In this document: positions 1 through 7,455 of the stretch, in pieces
Position numbering within the stretch: the stretch's first letter is position 1
Layout of the letters: every line of letters begins with the position of its first letter
Program-made: the position numbers and the translations under genes
The notes under the pieces: generated by a model
The model's input: the letters and a program-made list of their open reading frames with translations, nothing else
Told to the model about the DNA's origin: nothing
Database searches by the model: none
Assembly (NCBI GenBank): GCA_964441455.1
Contig: CAYTUX010000222.1
Span: 1 to 7,964, forward strand
DNA length: 7,964 nt
Origin: JAQICX01 sp964441455
Lineage (GTDB): Bacteria; Verrucomicrobiota; Kiritimatiellia; JAQICX01
Direction of reading: 5' to 3'

Positions 1-60
1 CCTCCCGAGCTGCATTCTAACATTAGGTTGACAGCAGGTAACCCAGCCACTAATAAAACA

Positions 61-77
61 CCGCCGGAGGCATTCCA
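61..77 (-). repeat. G+C-rich word TGGAATGCCTCCGGCGG, diverged copy at 7514
   Basis: Read on the minus strand, this 17-base word matches 13 of 17 positions of TGGAATAGCTCCGCAGG at 7514-7530 on the plus strand. It sits in a G+C-richer patch (about 1-80) beside A+T-rich heptamers. No start codon, ribosome site or convincing reading frame goes with it. It may be part of a dispersed intergenic repeat, but two diverged copies are thin evidence. Confidence 0.35.
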
Positions 78-80
78 AAG

Positions 81-108
81 TTTACCATTTACCTTTTACC
101 ATTTACAC
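81..108 (+). repeat. Four tandem heptamers of the TTTACCA family
   Basis: Four consecutive 7-base units are visible: TTTACCA, TTTACCT, TTTACCA and TTTACAC. The period is exact and the variation falls in the last two or three bases of each unit. The tract lies downstream of mgtE and outside any gene. It resembles the short tandemly repeated repetitive (STRR) heptamers known from cyanobacterial intergenic DNA. That is a likeness in form only and does not assign the organism. Confidence 0.8.
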
Positions 109-147
109 TTTTTATGTCCTAGGCGTCCGCCAAAACTAATTTTCATC

Positions 148-160
148 CCGCCTTGCGTGA
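148..160 (-). repeat. 13-base word TCACGCAAGGCGG, inverted exact copy at 7786
   Basis: The plus strand reads CCGCCTTGCGTGA, the exact reverse complement of 7786-7798. Both copies lie in gene-free DNA near the two ends of the window and have unrelated immediate flanks. An exact 13-base match is unlikely by chance in about 8 kb, so this is probably a word from a dispersed spacer repeat. Confidence 0.6.
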
Positions 161-168
161 ACAACCAA

Positions 169-191
169 CAATTAAAACCTTAATTTAATTG
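169..191 (-). terminator. A+T-rich hairpin downstream of mgtE
   Basis: The arms CAATTAAA (169-176) and TTTAATTG (184-191) are perfectly complementary around a 7-base loop. The structure begins about 40 bases after the mgtE stop on the minus strand. The stem is almost all A-T, and the bases after it on the minus strand are only moderately T-rich, so this is a weak candidate for the end of the transcript and not a classical intrinsic terminator. Confidence 0.3.
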
Positions 192-232
192 AACAAAATA
201 CATGTTTGTTGTCTCTGCCAGAAATCTAAGGT

Positions 233-1606
233 TTACATAATGATGTTTAGAAGAGATGTTGTTACACCAAAATATATAAGTAGTGCTGATATATCATTTG
301 CAGACGATATAAAAGGACCAGATGCAATTGCCGGATCAATTTTTATTTTATCCAGAATAATTGGAACAATAGAACCGAATAGGGTGGCAAATATCATTGC
401 GGAACATAGAGCCAGACCGACAACTGCAGCAAGTTTATAGGTTGATATGGCTGCAGGTGTTTGTCCTATTATAAAATATGCCCATCCCGCAATAAATATT
501 CCACATATCAAGCCCATGAGAACTCCTGTTAACATCTCTTTCTGAATATGTTTAAGGATGTTTTTATTTTTAAAACGTCCTAAAGCAATACTGCGGACAA
601 CCAGTGTTGAGGATTGCAAACCGGTATTACCACCCATACCTAAAATTATGGGAACAAATGCAACAAGTGTTATTGCTTCTCTAGATACAAATATATTAAA
701 TTTGTTAAGGATGTAACTGGTAAAAAATCCTCCTATAAGGGTTAAAAACAGCCATGGAAGTCTGAGTTTACAGCTGGTAAATGGAGATACAGTCTCAATC
801 TCATCGTCGTGAGAACCGGCAAATTTGAAAATATCTTCAGATGCTTCTTCTTCCATAACATCAATGACATCATCAAAAGTGATTCGCCCCACAAGAACAT
901 TTTGGGAATCAACAACCGGTATGGCTTTCAGATCATACTTGGAAAATTTTCTGACAACTTCTTCCTGGTCAGTATCGACATCGACAGAAATCATATCGGT
1001 ATGTGCAATATTTATAAGTTCCTGTCTTTTATCTTTTGTCCTTACAAGTTCCCACAAATCCATATAACCAATCAATTTATGCTCTTTGTCGACTATATAT
1101 GCATATAAGAATGGTTCTTCCTCGTCAATATATGCAATTTCATTAATAGCTTCCTGAACAGTCTGATTTTCCTGCATTGCCACAACATCGGTAGTCATAA
1201 TACCGCCGGCGGTATCATCTTTGTATTTTAGAAGTTTGCGAACATCCTCAGATTCTTCATCTTCCATAAGATTAAGAACTTCTTTTGAACGTTCATCTGT
1301 TAGTTCACCAATAATGTCAGCAGCATCATCAGGAGACATATCTTCGATAATATAACTCAATTCATCATCAGTTAAAGAATTAATAATATCATTTTCAGCA
1401 ATATCTTCAAGTTCAGCTAAAACATCGGGTTTGGCATCTTGCGGCAAAATGTTAAACAGAGTTTTATGTATACTGCTTGGAGAAGTATTTATAACTTCAG
1501 CAATATCAGCAACATGCATTTCAGCAAGTAGTTTTGCAACATCATTCCATTTTTGTTTATCAATCAGCTCCTGCAAATATTCATATGTTGTTTCTTCGAT
1601 TGGCAT
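233..1606 (-). CDS. mgtE: Magnesium transporter MgtE
   Basis: Inner-membrane Mg2+ channel/transporter of 457 residues, the usual family length. The order is canonical. An acidic helical MgtE N domain spans about 10-125. Two CBS domains follow at about 135-255, the second ending in the typical DDVIDVMEEEASED stretch (245-258). A membrane domain of about five helices runs from roughly 283 to 455. The pore signatures are present: GGNTGLQ at 325-331, and DPA at 424-426 with the conserved Asp438 further on. The segment before Asp438 reads FISSAND, where I expect a Thr-Thr form; this is a conservative change. In characterised members the N and CBS domains bind cytoplasmic Mg2+ and close the pore, so regulation is probably at protein level. 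The start is well supported: minus-strand AAGGA at 1614-1618, 7 bases from ATG. It lies 78 bases after tsaD and may be co-transcribed with it. Confidence 0.97.
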   Translation of the reverse strand: MPIEETTYEYLQELIDKQKWNDVAKLLAEMHVADIAEVINTSPSSIHKTLFNILPQDAKPDVLAELEDIAENDIINSLTDDELSYIIEDMSPDDAADIIGELTDERSKEVLNLMEDEESEDVRKLLKYKDDTAGGIMTTDVVAMQENQTVQEAINEIAYIDEEEPFLYAYIVDKEHKLIGYMDLWELVRTKDKRQELINIAHTDMISVDVDTDQEEVVRKFSKYDLKAIPVVDSQNVLVGRITFDDVIDVMEEEASEDIFKFAGSHDDEIETVSPFTSCKLRLPWLFLTLIGGFFTSYILNKFNIFVSREAITLVAFVPIILGMGGNTGLQSSTLVVRSIALGRFKNKNILKHIQKEMLTGVLMGLICGIFIAGWAYFIIGQTPAAISTYKLAAVVGLALCSAMIFATLFGSIVPIILDKIKIDPAIASGPFISSANDISALLIYFGVTTSLLNIIM

Positions 1607-1684
1607 AAAAAAATCCTTTTTTAGTTTTAAGAAATTAGTTTAAAGTTATACGCACCATATTTTAAGTTTGAGTCCAGACACTTC

Positions 1685-2722
1685 TTATATTGCTAACGAT
1701 GGTGCTGCATCAATTGTTGTTTTTTCATCTGTAATAATTGCTCCACCAGCTGCAGCTAAACCTGCAATCATTGCCGCATTATCACCGCAATACTTCGGCT
1801 GAGCAAGCAGTATGGGTATTTTATTTCTTTCAGCCATCTGAGTCATTCTTAATCTTAATGCACTATTTAATGAAACTCCTCCTCCAATTGCAAATGCATT
1901 GTATTTTTTTGTTTTTAAAGCTAATTCACATCTTGTTTCAATAGCATGCACAATTGCCTCCTGATAACTTGCCGCAATATCACAAATTTCCTGATCTCTG
2001 CCATCTAGCGGATTTTTCTTCAAGTAATACATTAATGCAGTTTTAAGTCCACTGAAACTGAAACATAGCTTTGGTTCAAGCCCATTAAGATTCATGCTGC
2101 TTTCTGATGGTCTGCATTTTGGAAATTTGACATATTTTATATCGCCGTTTTTTGCCATCTTATCTATAATTGGACCACCCGGATATCCTAAGTCAAGCAA
2201 GTTTGCAGCTTTATCAAAAGCTTCACCTGCCGCATCATCAATAGTCTGACCAACAAGTTTATATGAATGAATTCCATTAACCTCAACAATACTGGTATGA
2301 CCTCCTGATACAACAAGAGCTAAAAATGGACACATATCTTCAAAATTCAAATCATTATCAAGGAACACAGAATATATATGAGCTTGCAGATGGTTTACCC
2401 CCATAAGTGGTTTATTTAAAACCATTGCAAGAGATTTGGCGGCCGACAGACCAATCAGCAGTGAAGATGCCAGTCCCGGACCATAAGTTACCGCAATTGC
2501 ATCGATATCATCAAAGCCTGTGTTTGCCTGTTTAAAAGTCTGTTTAATGACCGGTTGTATGTTTCGTACATGTTCACGTGAGGCAATTTCCGGGACAACA
2601 CCTCCATATGGACTATGTATATCAATCTGAGAGTTTACAATGTTTGCAAACACGGTACCATTTGAATCAACAATTGCACCAGATGTTTCATCGCATGAGC
2701 TTTCAATTGCAAAAATTTTCAT
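1685..2722 (-). CDS. tsaD: tRNA t6A threonylcarbamoyltransferase TsaD
   Basis: Cytoplasmic enzyme that transfers the threonylcarbamoyl group from threonylcarbamoyl-AMP to A37 of ANN-decoding tRNAs, working with TsaB and TsaE, neither of which is in this window. At 345 residues it has normal length for the Kae1/TsaD/YgjD family. The diagnostic motifs are intact: IESSCDET at 6-13, metal-ligand histidines in NHLQAHIYS (His111, His115), SGGHT at 139-143, the DDAAGEAFDK stretch, FSFSGLKTA, GGGVSLNSALR, and the C-terminal metal ligand Asp314 in CGDNAAM. The ATG at 2720-2722 is placed by homology, since the family begins almost directly with this IESSCDE strand. The ribosome site is poor: upstream on the minus strand there is only an A-rich run with AAAAG. 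mgtE follows after 78 bases. A housekeeping gene, so context says little about special function. Confidence 0.98.
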   Translation of the reverse strand: MKIFAIESSCDETSGAIVDSNGTVFANIVNSQIDIHSPYGGVVPEIASREHVRNIQPVIKQTFKQANTGFDDIDAIAVTYGPGLASSLLIGLSAAKSLAMVLNKPLMGVNHLQAHIYSVFLDNDLNFEDMCPFLALVVSGGHTSIVEVNGIHSYKLVGQTIDDAAGEAFDKAANLLDLGYPGGPIIDKMAKNGDIKYVKFPKCRPSESSMNLNGLEPKLCFSFSGLKTALMYYLKKNPLDGRDQEICDIAASYQEAIVHAIETRCELALKTKKYNAFAIGGGVSLNSALRLRMTQMAERNKIPILLAQPKYCGDNAAMIAGLAAAGGAIITDEKTTIDAAPSLAI

Positions 2723-3035
2723 AGTTATTCTTTTCGTTTTTTTACGAGGACCAAATGACTAATGACCAAGGACTAAAAGTTTTTTTAAGCTTGTCTTCAC
2801 CACAGACAAAATCTCTTTTTCTTAAATCTTATTTTTTTACTCAAGGTAACGCAAGCTTCCAGGCAGGCCATTCGTTGCACTCATTGCTGTCGCAGGCTCC
2901 AGCCTCACTTCCCTTTGGTTGTGTGTCTAAAGCAACGCAGTGGTCTACGTTGTGCCGCCTCAAGCCGTTGTCTCCACCATTATCCTCAACTTTCAATTGT
3001 TTAAAACCTGTCTAAACATCTGACGAACTAACTGT
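2723..3035. other. Gene-free spacer between hldD and tsaD
   Basis: I see no credible gene in these 313 bases. The tsaD-proximal part is A+T-rich, with a heptamer tract (2754-2774), a T-run and a perfect 6-base hairpin (TTGTCT 2791-2796, AGACAA 2804-2809). From about 2845 to 3000 the composition changes to roughly half G+C by hand count, against mid-thirties in the neighbouring genes. This island holds small inverted words such as AGGCT/AGCCT and CAACG/CGTTG. It stays open in one frame on each strand, but neither frame looks like a protein. The octamer tract behind hldD closes the spacer. I read the whole as a mosaic of intergenic repeats. Confidence 0.6.
2754..2774 (+). repeat. Heptamers of the AATGACC family upstream of tsaD
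   Basis: Three consecutive 7-base units are visible: AATGACT, AATGACC and AAGGACT. A further related GGACC word lies 8 bases earlier at 2748-2752. The tract is about 30 bases upstream of the tsaD start, so it could fall in the tsaD leader or promoter region. It differs in sequence from the TTTACCA, ACTTAAC and TTAGAYAG tracts elsewhere in the window but has the same period as the first two. Confidence 0.7.
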
Positions 3036-3045
3036 CTAACTAAAT
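3008..3045 (-). repeat. Octamer tract TTAGACAG / TTAGTTCG at the 3' end of hldD
   Basis: On the minus strand, reading out of hldD, the words are TTAGACAG (3039-3032), TTAGTTCG (3031-3024), TCAGATG (3023-3017) and TTTAGACAG (3016-3008). The same vocabulary, with TTAGTTCG and CAGATG identical, occurs in shuffled order at 7475-7510 behind the plus-strand exported-protein gene. The tract begins inside the coding sequence: the last Ser codon and the TAG stop of hldD (3041-3036) are repeat bases. Confidence 0.75.
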
Positions 3046-3995
3046 TTTAAATATGTTTCCACGTAATCTTTCACACCATCTTCAACCGACATAAATTCAT
3101 GTTCAAAGCCGGTTGCTCTGATTTTTTCCATATTTGCTTCAGTAAAATATTGATATTTTCCTTTCAAATTTTTAGGCATATCAATATATTCGATATCCGG
3201 TTCAATATTCATAGCCTTAAAAAGAGCTTTGATGAGGTCGTTCCAGCTTCTTGCATTTCCTGTTCCGCAATTATACAATCCGGATACATCCATGTTCTCG
3301 TAAAAATAGAGTGTCTGTTCAACAGCATCTTTAACATAAACAAAATCACGTAATTGTTCACCATTTTTATAATCAGGGTGATGAGATTTGAATAGTTTAA
3401 CTTTACCGGTTTTTTTGATCACAGGATATGATTTATTAATCAATGACCGCATATCCCCTTTATGGCATTCATAAGGTCCGTAGACATTAAAATATTTAAG
3501 TCCTGCAATACTGTTGAAATATCCTTCTTTTTGAGCAGTAAGATCAAAGAGATGCTTTGAAAAACCATACATGTTCAGAGGTTCAAGTTTGTTTAATTTT
3601 GATGTGTCATCATCGTATCCATGATTTCCGTCACCGTATGTAGCGGCACTTGATGCATAGATAAATTTTGCATTATTTCTTAGTGCCCATTGGCAAAGTT
3701 TTTGAGTGTAATGATAGTTGTTATTCATCAGATAGTTTGAGTCAAGCTCTGTTGTGGAGCTGCATGCTCCAAGATGAAATATGGCATCTATATTAAAAAA
3801 TTCATTATCGGCAATGCGTTTGATAAAATCATTTTTATCTATATAATCATTGAAATTAAGACCGACTAAATTTTTCCATTTTTCTGAAGTACCCAAATTG
3901 TCAACTATGATTATGTCATCTTTTCCTTTTTCATTTAGTCCTGCGACTAAATTTCTGCCAATAAATCCTGCACCACCGGTAACTATTGTCTGCAT
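3036..3995 (-). CDS. hldD: ADP-L-glycero-D-manno-heptose-6-epimerase HldD
   Basis: Cytoplasmic NAD(P)-dependent epimerase that converts ADP-D-glycero-D-manno-heptose to the L,D form, the donor for heptoses of the lipopolysaccharide inner core. At 319 residues it is close to the roughly 310 of characterised HldD/RfaD. Visible marks are the Rossmann motif TGGAGFIG (6-13, GxxGxxG), acidic Asp32 in VDNL, the family-typical DYIDKNDF (51-58), HLGACSSTTE (75-84), SSAATYG (116-122), catalytic Tyr144 and Lys148 in MYGFSK, YFNVYGP, and RDFVYVKDA. The CSSTTE segment separates it from generic UDP-hexose epimerases. The start is supported by AAGGAG at 4007-4002 on the minus strand, 6 bases from ATG, and by a strong promoter just upstream. 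It diverges from the glycosyltransferase gene. The stop codon comes from an octamer repeat, so the last two or three residues may be recent. Confidence 0.96.
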   Translation of the reverse strand: MQTIVTGGAGFIGRNLVAGLNEKGKDDIIIVDNLGTSEKWKNLVGLNFNDYIDKNDFIKRIADNEFFNIDAIFHLGACSSTTELDSNYLMNNNYHYTQKLCQWALRNNAKFIYASSAATYGDGNHGYDDDTSKLNKLEPLNMYGFSKHLFDLTAQKEGYFNSIAGLKYFNVYGPYECHKGDMRSLINKSYPVIKKTGKVKLFKSHHPDYKNGEQLRDFVYVKDAVEQTLYFYENMDVSGLYNCGTGNARSWNDLIKALFKAMNIEPDIEYIDMPKNLKGKYQYFTEANMEKIRATGFEHEFMSVEDGVKDYVETYLKFS

Positions 3996-4031
3996 ATCAA
4001 ACTCCTTGATTTCTTAAAATATTTTCTAACT

Positions 4032-4060
4032 ATTATATATTAACCGGAGTTAGTTTTCAA
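4032..4060 (-). promoter_or_regulatory. Sigma-70-type promoter for hldD
   Basis: On the minus strand TTGAAA (4060-4055) is followed after exactly 17 bases by TATAAT (4037-4032): a consensus -10 and a 4-of-6 match at -35 at optimal spacing. Transcription would start near 4025, giving a leader of about 30 bases with the AAGGAG ribosome site just before the hldD ATG. This is the best promoter in the window. A second TTGACC lies further upstream, but its spacing of 23 bases is too long. Confidence 0.75.
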
Positions 4061-4102
4061 GGTCAATATTTAAAATAGGCTTCCTTACTCACGGTTTTTT
4101 AC

Positions 4103-4131
4103 TTGAATGTTTTGGTTTATTAGATAATAAT
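4103..4131 (+). promoter_or_regulatory. Possible promoter for the glycosyltransferase gene
   Basis: TTGAAT at 4103-4108 could serve as a -35 element. The best -10-like words downstream are GATAAT (4123-4128, spacing 14, short) and TAATAA (4125-4130, spacing 16, weak match). The position, 30 to 60 bases before the ATG, is right and the segment is A+T-rich, but neither pairing is convincing. A promoter is expected here because the upstream gene is divergent. Confidence 0.3.
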
Positions 4132-4162
4132 ACATTTATTAATAATTTTTAAGGGGTTTAAA

Positions 4163-5113
4163 ATGAGTGAACAACAACCATCCATATACTCAGTAGTGAT
4201 TGGTTTCAATTTGGCAGAAGATACGGTAGAATCTTTTAAGAGCTTAGAACAAAGTACATACAAGAATTTAAAACACATTTTTGTTGATAATAAAAGCAGT
4301 GATGACTCTGTTCAGCGGGTTCTTGATGATGTTCCGGAAGCTGCTGTTCTTGAAACAAATAATAACACTGGTTTTGCACGGGGGAATAATGTTGGTTTTC
4401 ACTATGCAAACAGCAAGGATGCAGACTATGTTCTGATGATCAACAATGATACCACCGTAGATCCTCATATGGTGGAAGAGCTTATGAAAATTGCAGAGGC
4501 TTCTCCTGAAAATGGCGTAATTGTTCCTAAAATTTACTACTATGATCATAAAGATGTAATTTGGTCTGCAGGATGCAGCTATAAGCCAAAGTTTCCTCCA
4601 ATGATTACAATGAATCAGACCTCCAATGCCGATGATGGAATTTTTGATAACATTGACGATTTGGATTTTGCAACAACTTGTTGTCTTCTTATTCGCAAAG
4701 AGGTGTTTGAAAAGGTTGGACTTCTGAATCCAAACTGTTTTCTGTTCTGGGAAGATTATGATTTTTGTGCAAGAGTCAGAAAAGCCGGATTTAAAATAAA
4801 GTTTGCTCCAAAAGCAATAATGTGGCATAAAGTTTCTAAAACAACACAGGAAAAGAAACCGAGCCCATTTATATGGAATGCAAGGGCAAAGAGTAAATCA
4901 ATTTTTGTCAGATCTTTTCCGGAATATGGATTGGGTTGGTTTGGCTATCCGATCTTTGCAGCACTTGGATTTTTGTTTAATGAACGCAGAAAGATTTTAA
5001 TTCCATTTTTAAAGGGTTGGTATGAAGGAAGCAATATAGAATTGAAGCCGATACCGGGCTATCAAGAAGAGATTGAAGACCCGTATGATGTAATCCGCGA
5101 AAACAATCAATGA
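4163..5113 (+). CDS. Family 2 glycosyltransferase, rhamnosyltransferase-like
   Basis: Inverting GT-A-fold glycosyltransferase of 316 residues, probably at the cytoplasmic face of the inner membrane and adding a sugar to an envelope polysaccharide. It begins with the YSVVIGF strand and carries the GT2 nucleotide-binding marks VDNKSSDDS (41-49) and NNTGFARGNN (67-76). The DXD-equivalent is NND (94-96). The acceptor-side motif FWEDYDFCARVRKAG (195-209) includes Glu197, Asp198 and Asp200, and WHKVS (221-225) follows. This set is typical of the RfbF/WbbL rhamnosyltransferase-like group, but donor and acceptor cannot be read from sequence. No membrane helix is clear, though 255-275 is moderately hydrophobic. 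AAGGGG at 4151-4156, 6 bases before ATG, supports the start. Proximity to hldD suggests a lipopolysaccharide role, by inference only. The stop TGA overlaps an ATG at 5110 that I do not accept as a start. Confidence 0.93.
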   Translation: MSEQQPSIYSVVIGFNLAEDTVESFKSLEQSTYKNLKHIFVDNKSSDDSVQRVLDDVPEAAVLETNNNTGFARGNNVGFHYANSKDADYVLMINNDTTVDPHMVEELMKIAEASPENGVIVPKIYYYDHKDVIWSAGCSYKPKFPPMITMNQTSNADDGIFDNIDDLDFATTCCLLIRKEVFEKVGLLNPNCFLFWEDYDFCARVRKAGFKIKFAPKAIMWHKVSKTTQEKKPSPFIWNARAKSKSIFVRSFPEYGLGWFGYPIFAALGFLFNERRKILIPFLKGWYEGSNIELKPIPGYQEEIEDPYDVIRENNQ

Positions 5114-5123
5114 AAACCTTAGG

Positions 5124-5143
5124 GGGGGAGACCTGTCTCGCCC
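5124..5143 (+). repeat. G+C-rich imperfect palindrome between the glycosyltransferase and exported-protein genes
   Basis: The stem pairs GAGA (5128-5131) with TCTC (5136-5139) around the loop CCTG. After one G-G mismatch it continues with GGG (5124-5126) against CCC (5141-5143). It lies in the 68-base gap before the exported-protein start and is followed by a partly T-rich stretch, so it might weaken read-through. It shares the pattern GGGAG, then CTC, then GCCC, with the hairpin at 7654-7670, suggesting one family of palindromic intergenic elements. Confidence 0.5.
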
Positions 5144-5181
5144 GCTTTATTAATTTGTTTAAAATTAAAGAAAAGAAAATA

Positions 5182-7455
5182 ATGAAAAATATAATAGCAA
5201 TAATTTTTATGGCTGCTCTTTGTGTTTATGCCGACGATGTCTCTCAAAAAGACAAAGCAAAATGGCGATTAAGTGTTCGAACTTCAACCTCCCGTGCAAT
5301 TAGTGCAGCAGGAAATCTTTCAGAGATGAGCGTTGATCAGAAGGCAGTTTTTGCTAACTACCTGAAAACAGAGATGTTGGAAAATGTTGCAGAATATAAG
5401 AATCCGGAAAGTGCAGAGAAAAAACTTTACAGCAAGATTGAAGCTAAAAAACATGCAGAGTATGATGAAATTCTTGAACAAATCAGCAAGCAGGCAACAG
5501 AGACAAGTCCGATACAGGTTACTGTAGAAGATATTATTAAAATGGGGGGAGATGCTTTGGTTGAGGCAAAAAAGTCAAAAACAAAATCATTTATGGATGC
5601 AAATTATAAGGCAATTTTTGATGTGTCAAGAAAAGAGGCAATTACTAACCAGAAAAAAGAGATTGCTGAAATTGCAATTTTTCCAAATTATGCCATTTTA
5701 AATGATTTTTTTGTGAAAAAGGTGAAAACGGCACCTTTGATGTTGTCCAAGGAACAACAGCAGCTGTTAAACAAGGAGGTACTCAAAGAGGTCGAAAATA
5801 CCAAGTCTGTTTTTGATGAACTGGAAGGGTATGTAAAACATCAGAATACAGTTGTCAATACAGAAATTGACTATCAGCTTAATTTCAGAAGAAAGAATAT
5901 TGAAGAATCACTAAATAGTGTTAAGCAGATATCAAATATCTATAATGAATCTCTGATTTTCAATTATGTATCTAATAATCTGGCAAAAGTTGTTAAAGAT
6001 AATTATAAGGATTATGATACTACTATTCCTAAATATGACCTTTTTACACCTAATATTGAATATATTCAAAAAAAATCAAAAGAGATTGAACAGATAAAGT
6101 TGATTAATTTTATCAATTCAGCAGACCTTAAAATAACAGAGGAATCAATTGTTTCAAAAGTAAAAGCTGATTTGAGTGAACATCAGAAGATTGATGCCAG
6201 CAAAATTCTTATAACTGACAGATGTTTAAAAGAGGCTCCTGCTGTATTGAAAAATCAATATGTTAAATTTGTCGGCATACCTGAATCAAGTGAATTTCTT
6301 TTGACTGAACTTGATAAGCAAGAGAAATCTTATGAGACTCTCAAGAAAAAGGTAGAACAACAGTTGAAAGTTACTCTGCCCAGTGCGAGATTTGTCATTG
6401 TTGAGGAACAGCTTGCTGAATTTTTTCCAAGGTCCCTTGATGAAACTAACTTTGAAGAGTCAGATATAATTGACTACTATAAGTCAGAAAGCTTGGGAAT
6501 TGATAAAATGGATGATGTCTTTTCTTTTTATAAAATACCGGAAGAGAAATCAAAAGAGATTTCACCAATATTACTGGAGGAAACTAGAGCAAAAGTTATA
6601 TTGATAACTAAGAAAAGATTGGAAGAACAGTTGGAGTCTTTAAAGACACAGCTTTCCATTCTGTATAATCTTGAAACAGAACAGAAAGACCTCCTCAAAG
6701 AGAGTATTCGAGAGGGAAAAACTAAAGATGAACTTTTTATAAGCTGGATGCAGAAAATTAAAGCAGAATATTTAACCGAATATCCAAAAATTGCAGAAAA
6801 ATTTCCGGAAATCTATCAATATGTGCAGGATGAACTGAAAAAGATAATTTCTCAATATTTTGATGCTGTTGAAAAAGAACAGCAACAGCAGCAGGAACAA
6901 AAAGTCCTTGAGCCAGAAATAAGCTCTGTTCAAAGTACAAGTCAAGAAACCGAAGAGATTATCGAAAAGATTGAGCCGGAGGAAGAGGAAATAGAAGAGG
7001 TTGAAAAAGAGCAGGAAGAAGTTCCATCAACTGTACAGGAGGACAAAGGCATTACAGAAGATATGAAAGAAATTCTCGGCATGGCTGATTGCCTTATTGT
7101 CTTCTCTGACCTGGATGACGGAAATTCAAAGGTTGCATTTTTACTGCCAAGTAGCGGATTAGTTGTTGAAGAAGTCTTTAATCCAGAGGATATTGAAGCT
7201 TCAGCAGAAGATATCGGAGGTGCAATCGGTCAATATCTTAACACGATTGTTGAAGGAAAAACATCTTCAGACAGTTCACTTTTTGGATTTGGTAAAAAGG
7301 ACGAAAAGAGCATTAAAATTTTCGTGCTCATCAAGAGTAACCGTACACGACATCTGATGACAGTTATTTTAAGAAAAAACCTGATTGACAATATAAAGAA
7401 ACTTTCTAATGAAAAACAGCAGAAACTTCTTATTCATTGGGAGGAAGCACTGTAA
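5182..7455 (+). CDS. Exported protein of unknown function with Glu/Gln-rich linker
   Basis: I do not recognise a family. From ATG 5182 the protein has 757 residues and begins with a signal peptide: Lys2, a hydrophobic core, and a cleavage site after VYA (residue 17) before DDVSQ. No lipobox cysteine precedes the site, so a soluble periplasmic or secreted product is inferred. About 20-563 is charged and rich in Lys, Glu, Ile and Leu, with long stretches that look helical or coiled-coil. Residues 564-622 form a low-complexity linker with 21 Glu and 10 Gln in 59 residues, including five Gln in a row. From 623 to 757 a distinct domain has predicted beta segments (CLIVFSD, KVAFLLP, IKIFVLI, LMTVIL) and a glycine-rich loop near 700. 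There are two cysteines after the signal peptide and no other membrane helix. The frame is open from 5110, but those extra 24 codons translate a G+C palindrome and put charged residues before the signal peptide. The ribosome site before 5182 is only A-rich. Confidence 0.85.
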   Translation: MKNIIAIIFMAALCVYADDVSQKDKAKWRLSVRTSTSRAISAAGNLSEMSVDQKAVFANYLKTEMLENVAEYKNPESAEKKLYSKIEAKKHAEYDEILEQISKQATETSPIQVTVEDIIKMGGDALVEAKKSKTKSFMDANYKAIFDVSRKEAITNQKKEIAEIAIFPNYAILNDFFVKKVKTAPLMLSKEQQQLLNKEVLKEVENTKSVFDELEGYVKHQNTVVNTEIDYQLNFRRKNIEESLNSVKQISNIYNESLIFNYVSNNLAKVVKDNYKDYDTTIPKYDLFTPNIEYIQKKSKEIEQIKLINFINSADLKITEESIVSKVKADLSEHQKIDASKILITDRCLKEAPAVLKNQYVKFVGIPESSEFLLTELDKQEKSYETLKKKVEQQLKVTLPSARFVIVEEQLAEFFPRSLDETNFEESDIIDYYKSESLGIDKMDDVFSFYKIPEEKSKEISPILLEETRAKVILITKKRLEEQLESLKTQLSILYNLETEQKDLLKESIREGKTKDELFISWMQKIKAEYLTEYPKIAEKFPEIYQYVQDELKKIISQYFDAVEKEQQQQQEQKVLEPEISSVQSTSQETEEIIEKIEPEEEEIEEVEKEQEEVPSTVQEDKGITEDMKEILGMADCLIVFSDLDDGNSKVAFLLPSSGLVVEEVFNPEDIEASAEDIGGAIGQYLNTIVEGKTSSDSSLFGFGKKDEKSIKIFVLIKSNRTRHLMTVILRKNLIDNIKKLSNEKQQKLLIHWEEAL

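Noticed and set aside
1607..1684. M-box riboswitch or separate promoter upstream of mgtE
   Set aside because: The 78-base gap is too short for an M-box and shows none of its stems. A TATAAC word at 1650-1645 on the minus strand has no acceptable -35 at 16-18 bases.
2755..3015. Open frame of 86 codons on the plus strand filling the hldD-tsaD spacer, with GAGGA four bases before its ATG
   Set aside because: It begins inside the AATGACC heptamer tract, runs through T-runs and the G+C island, and its translation has no protein-like pattern. The opposite strand is also open over part of the same bases. Probably a frame through repeat DNA.
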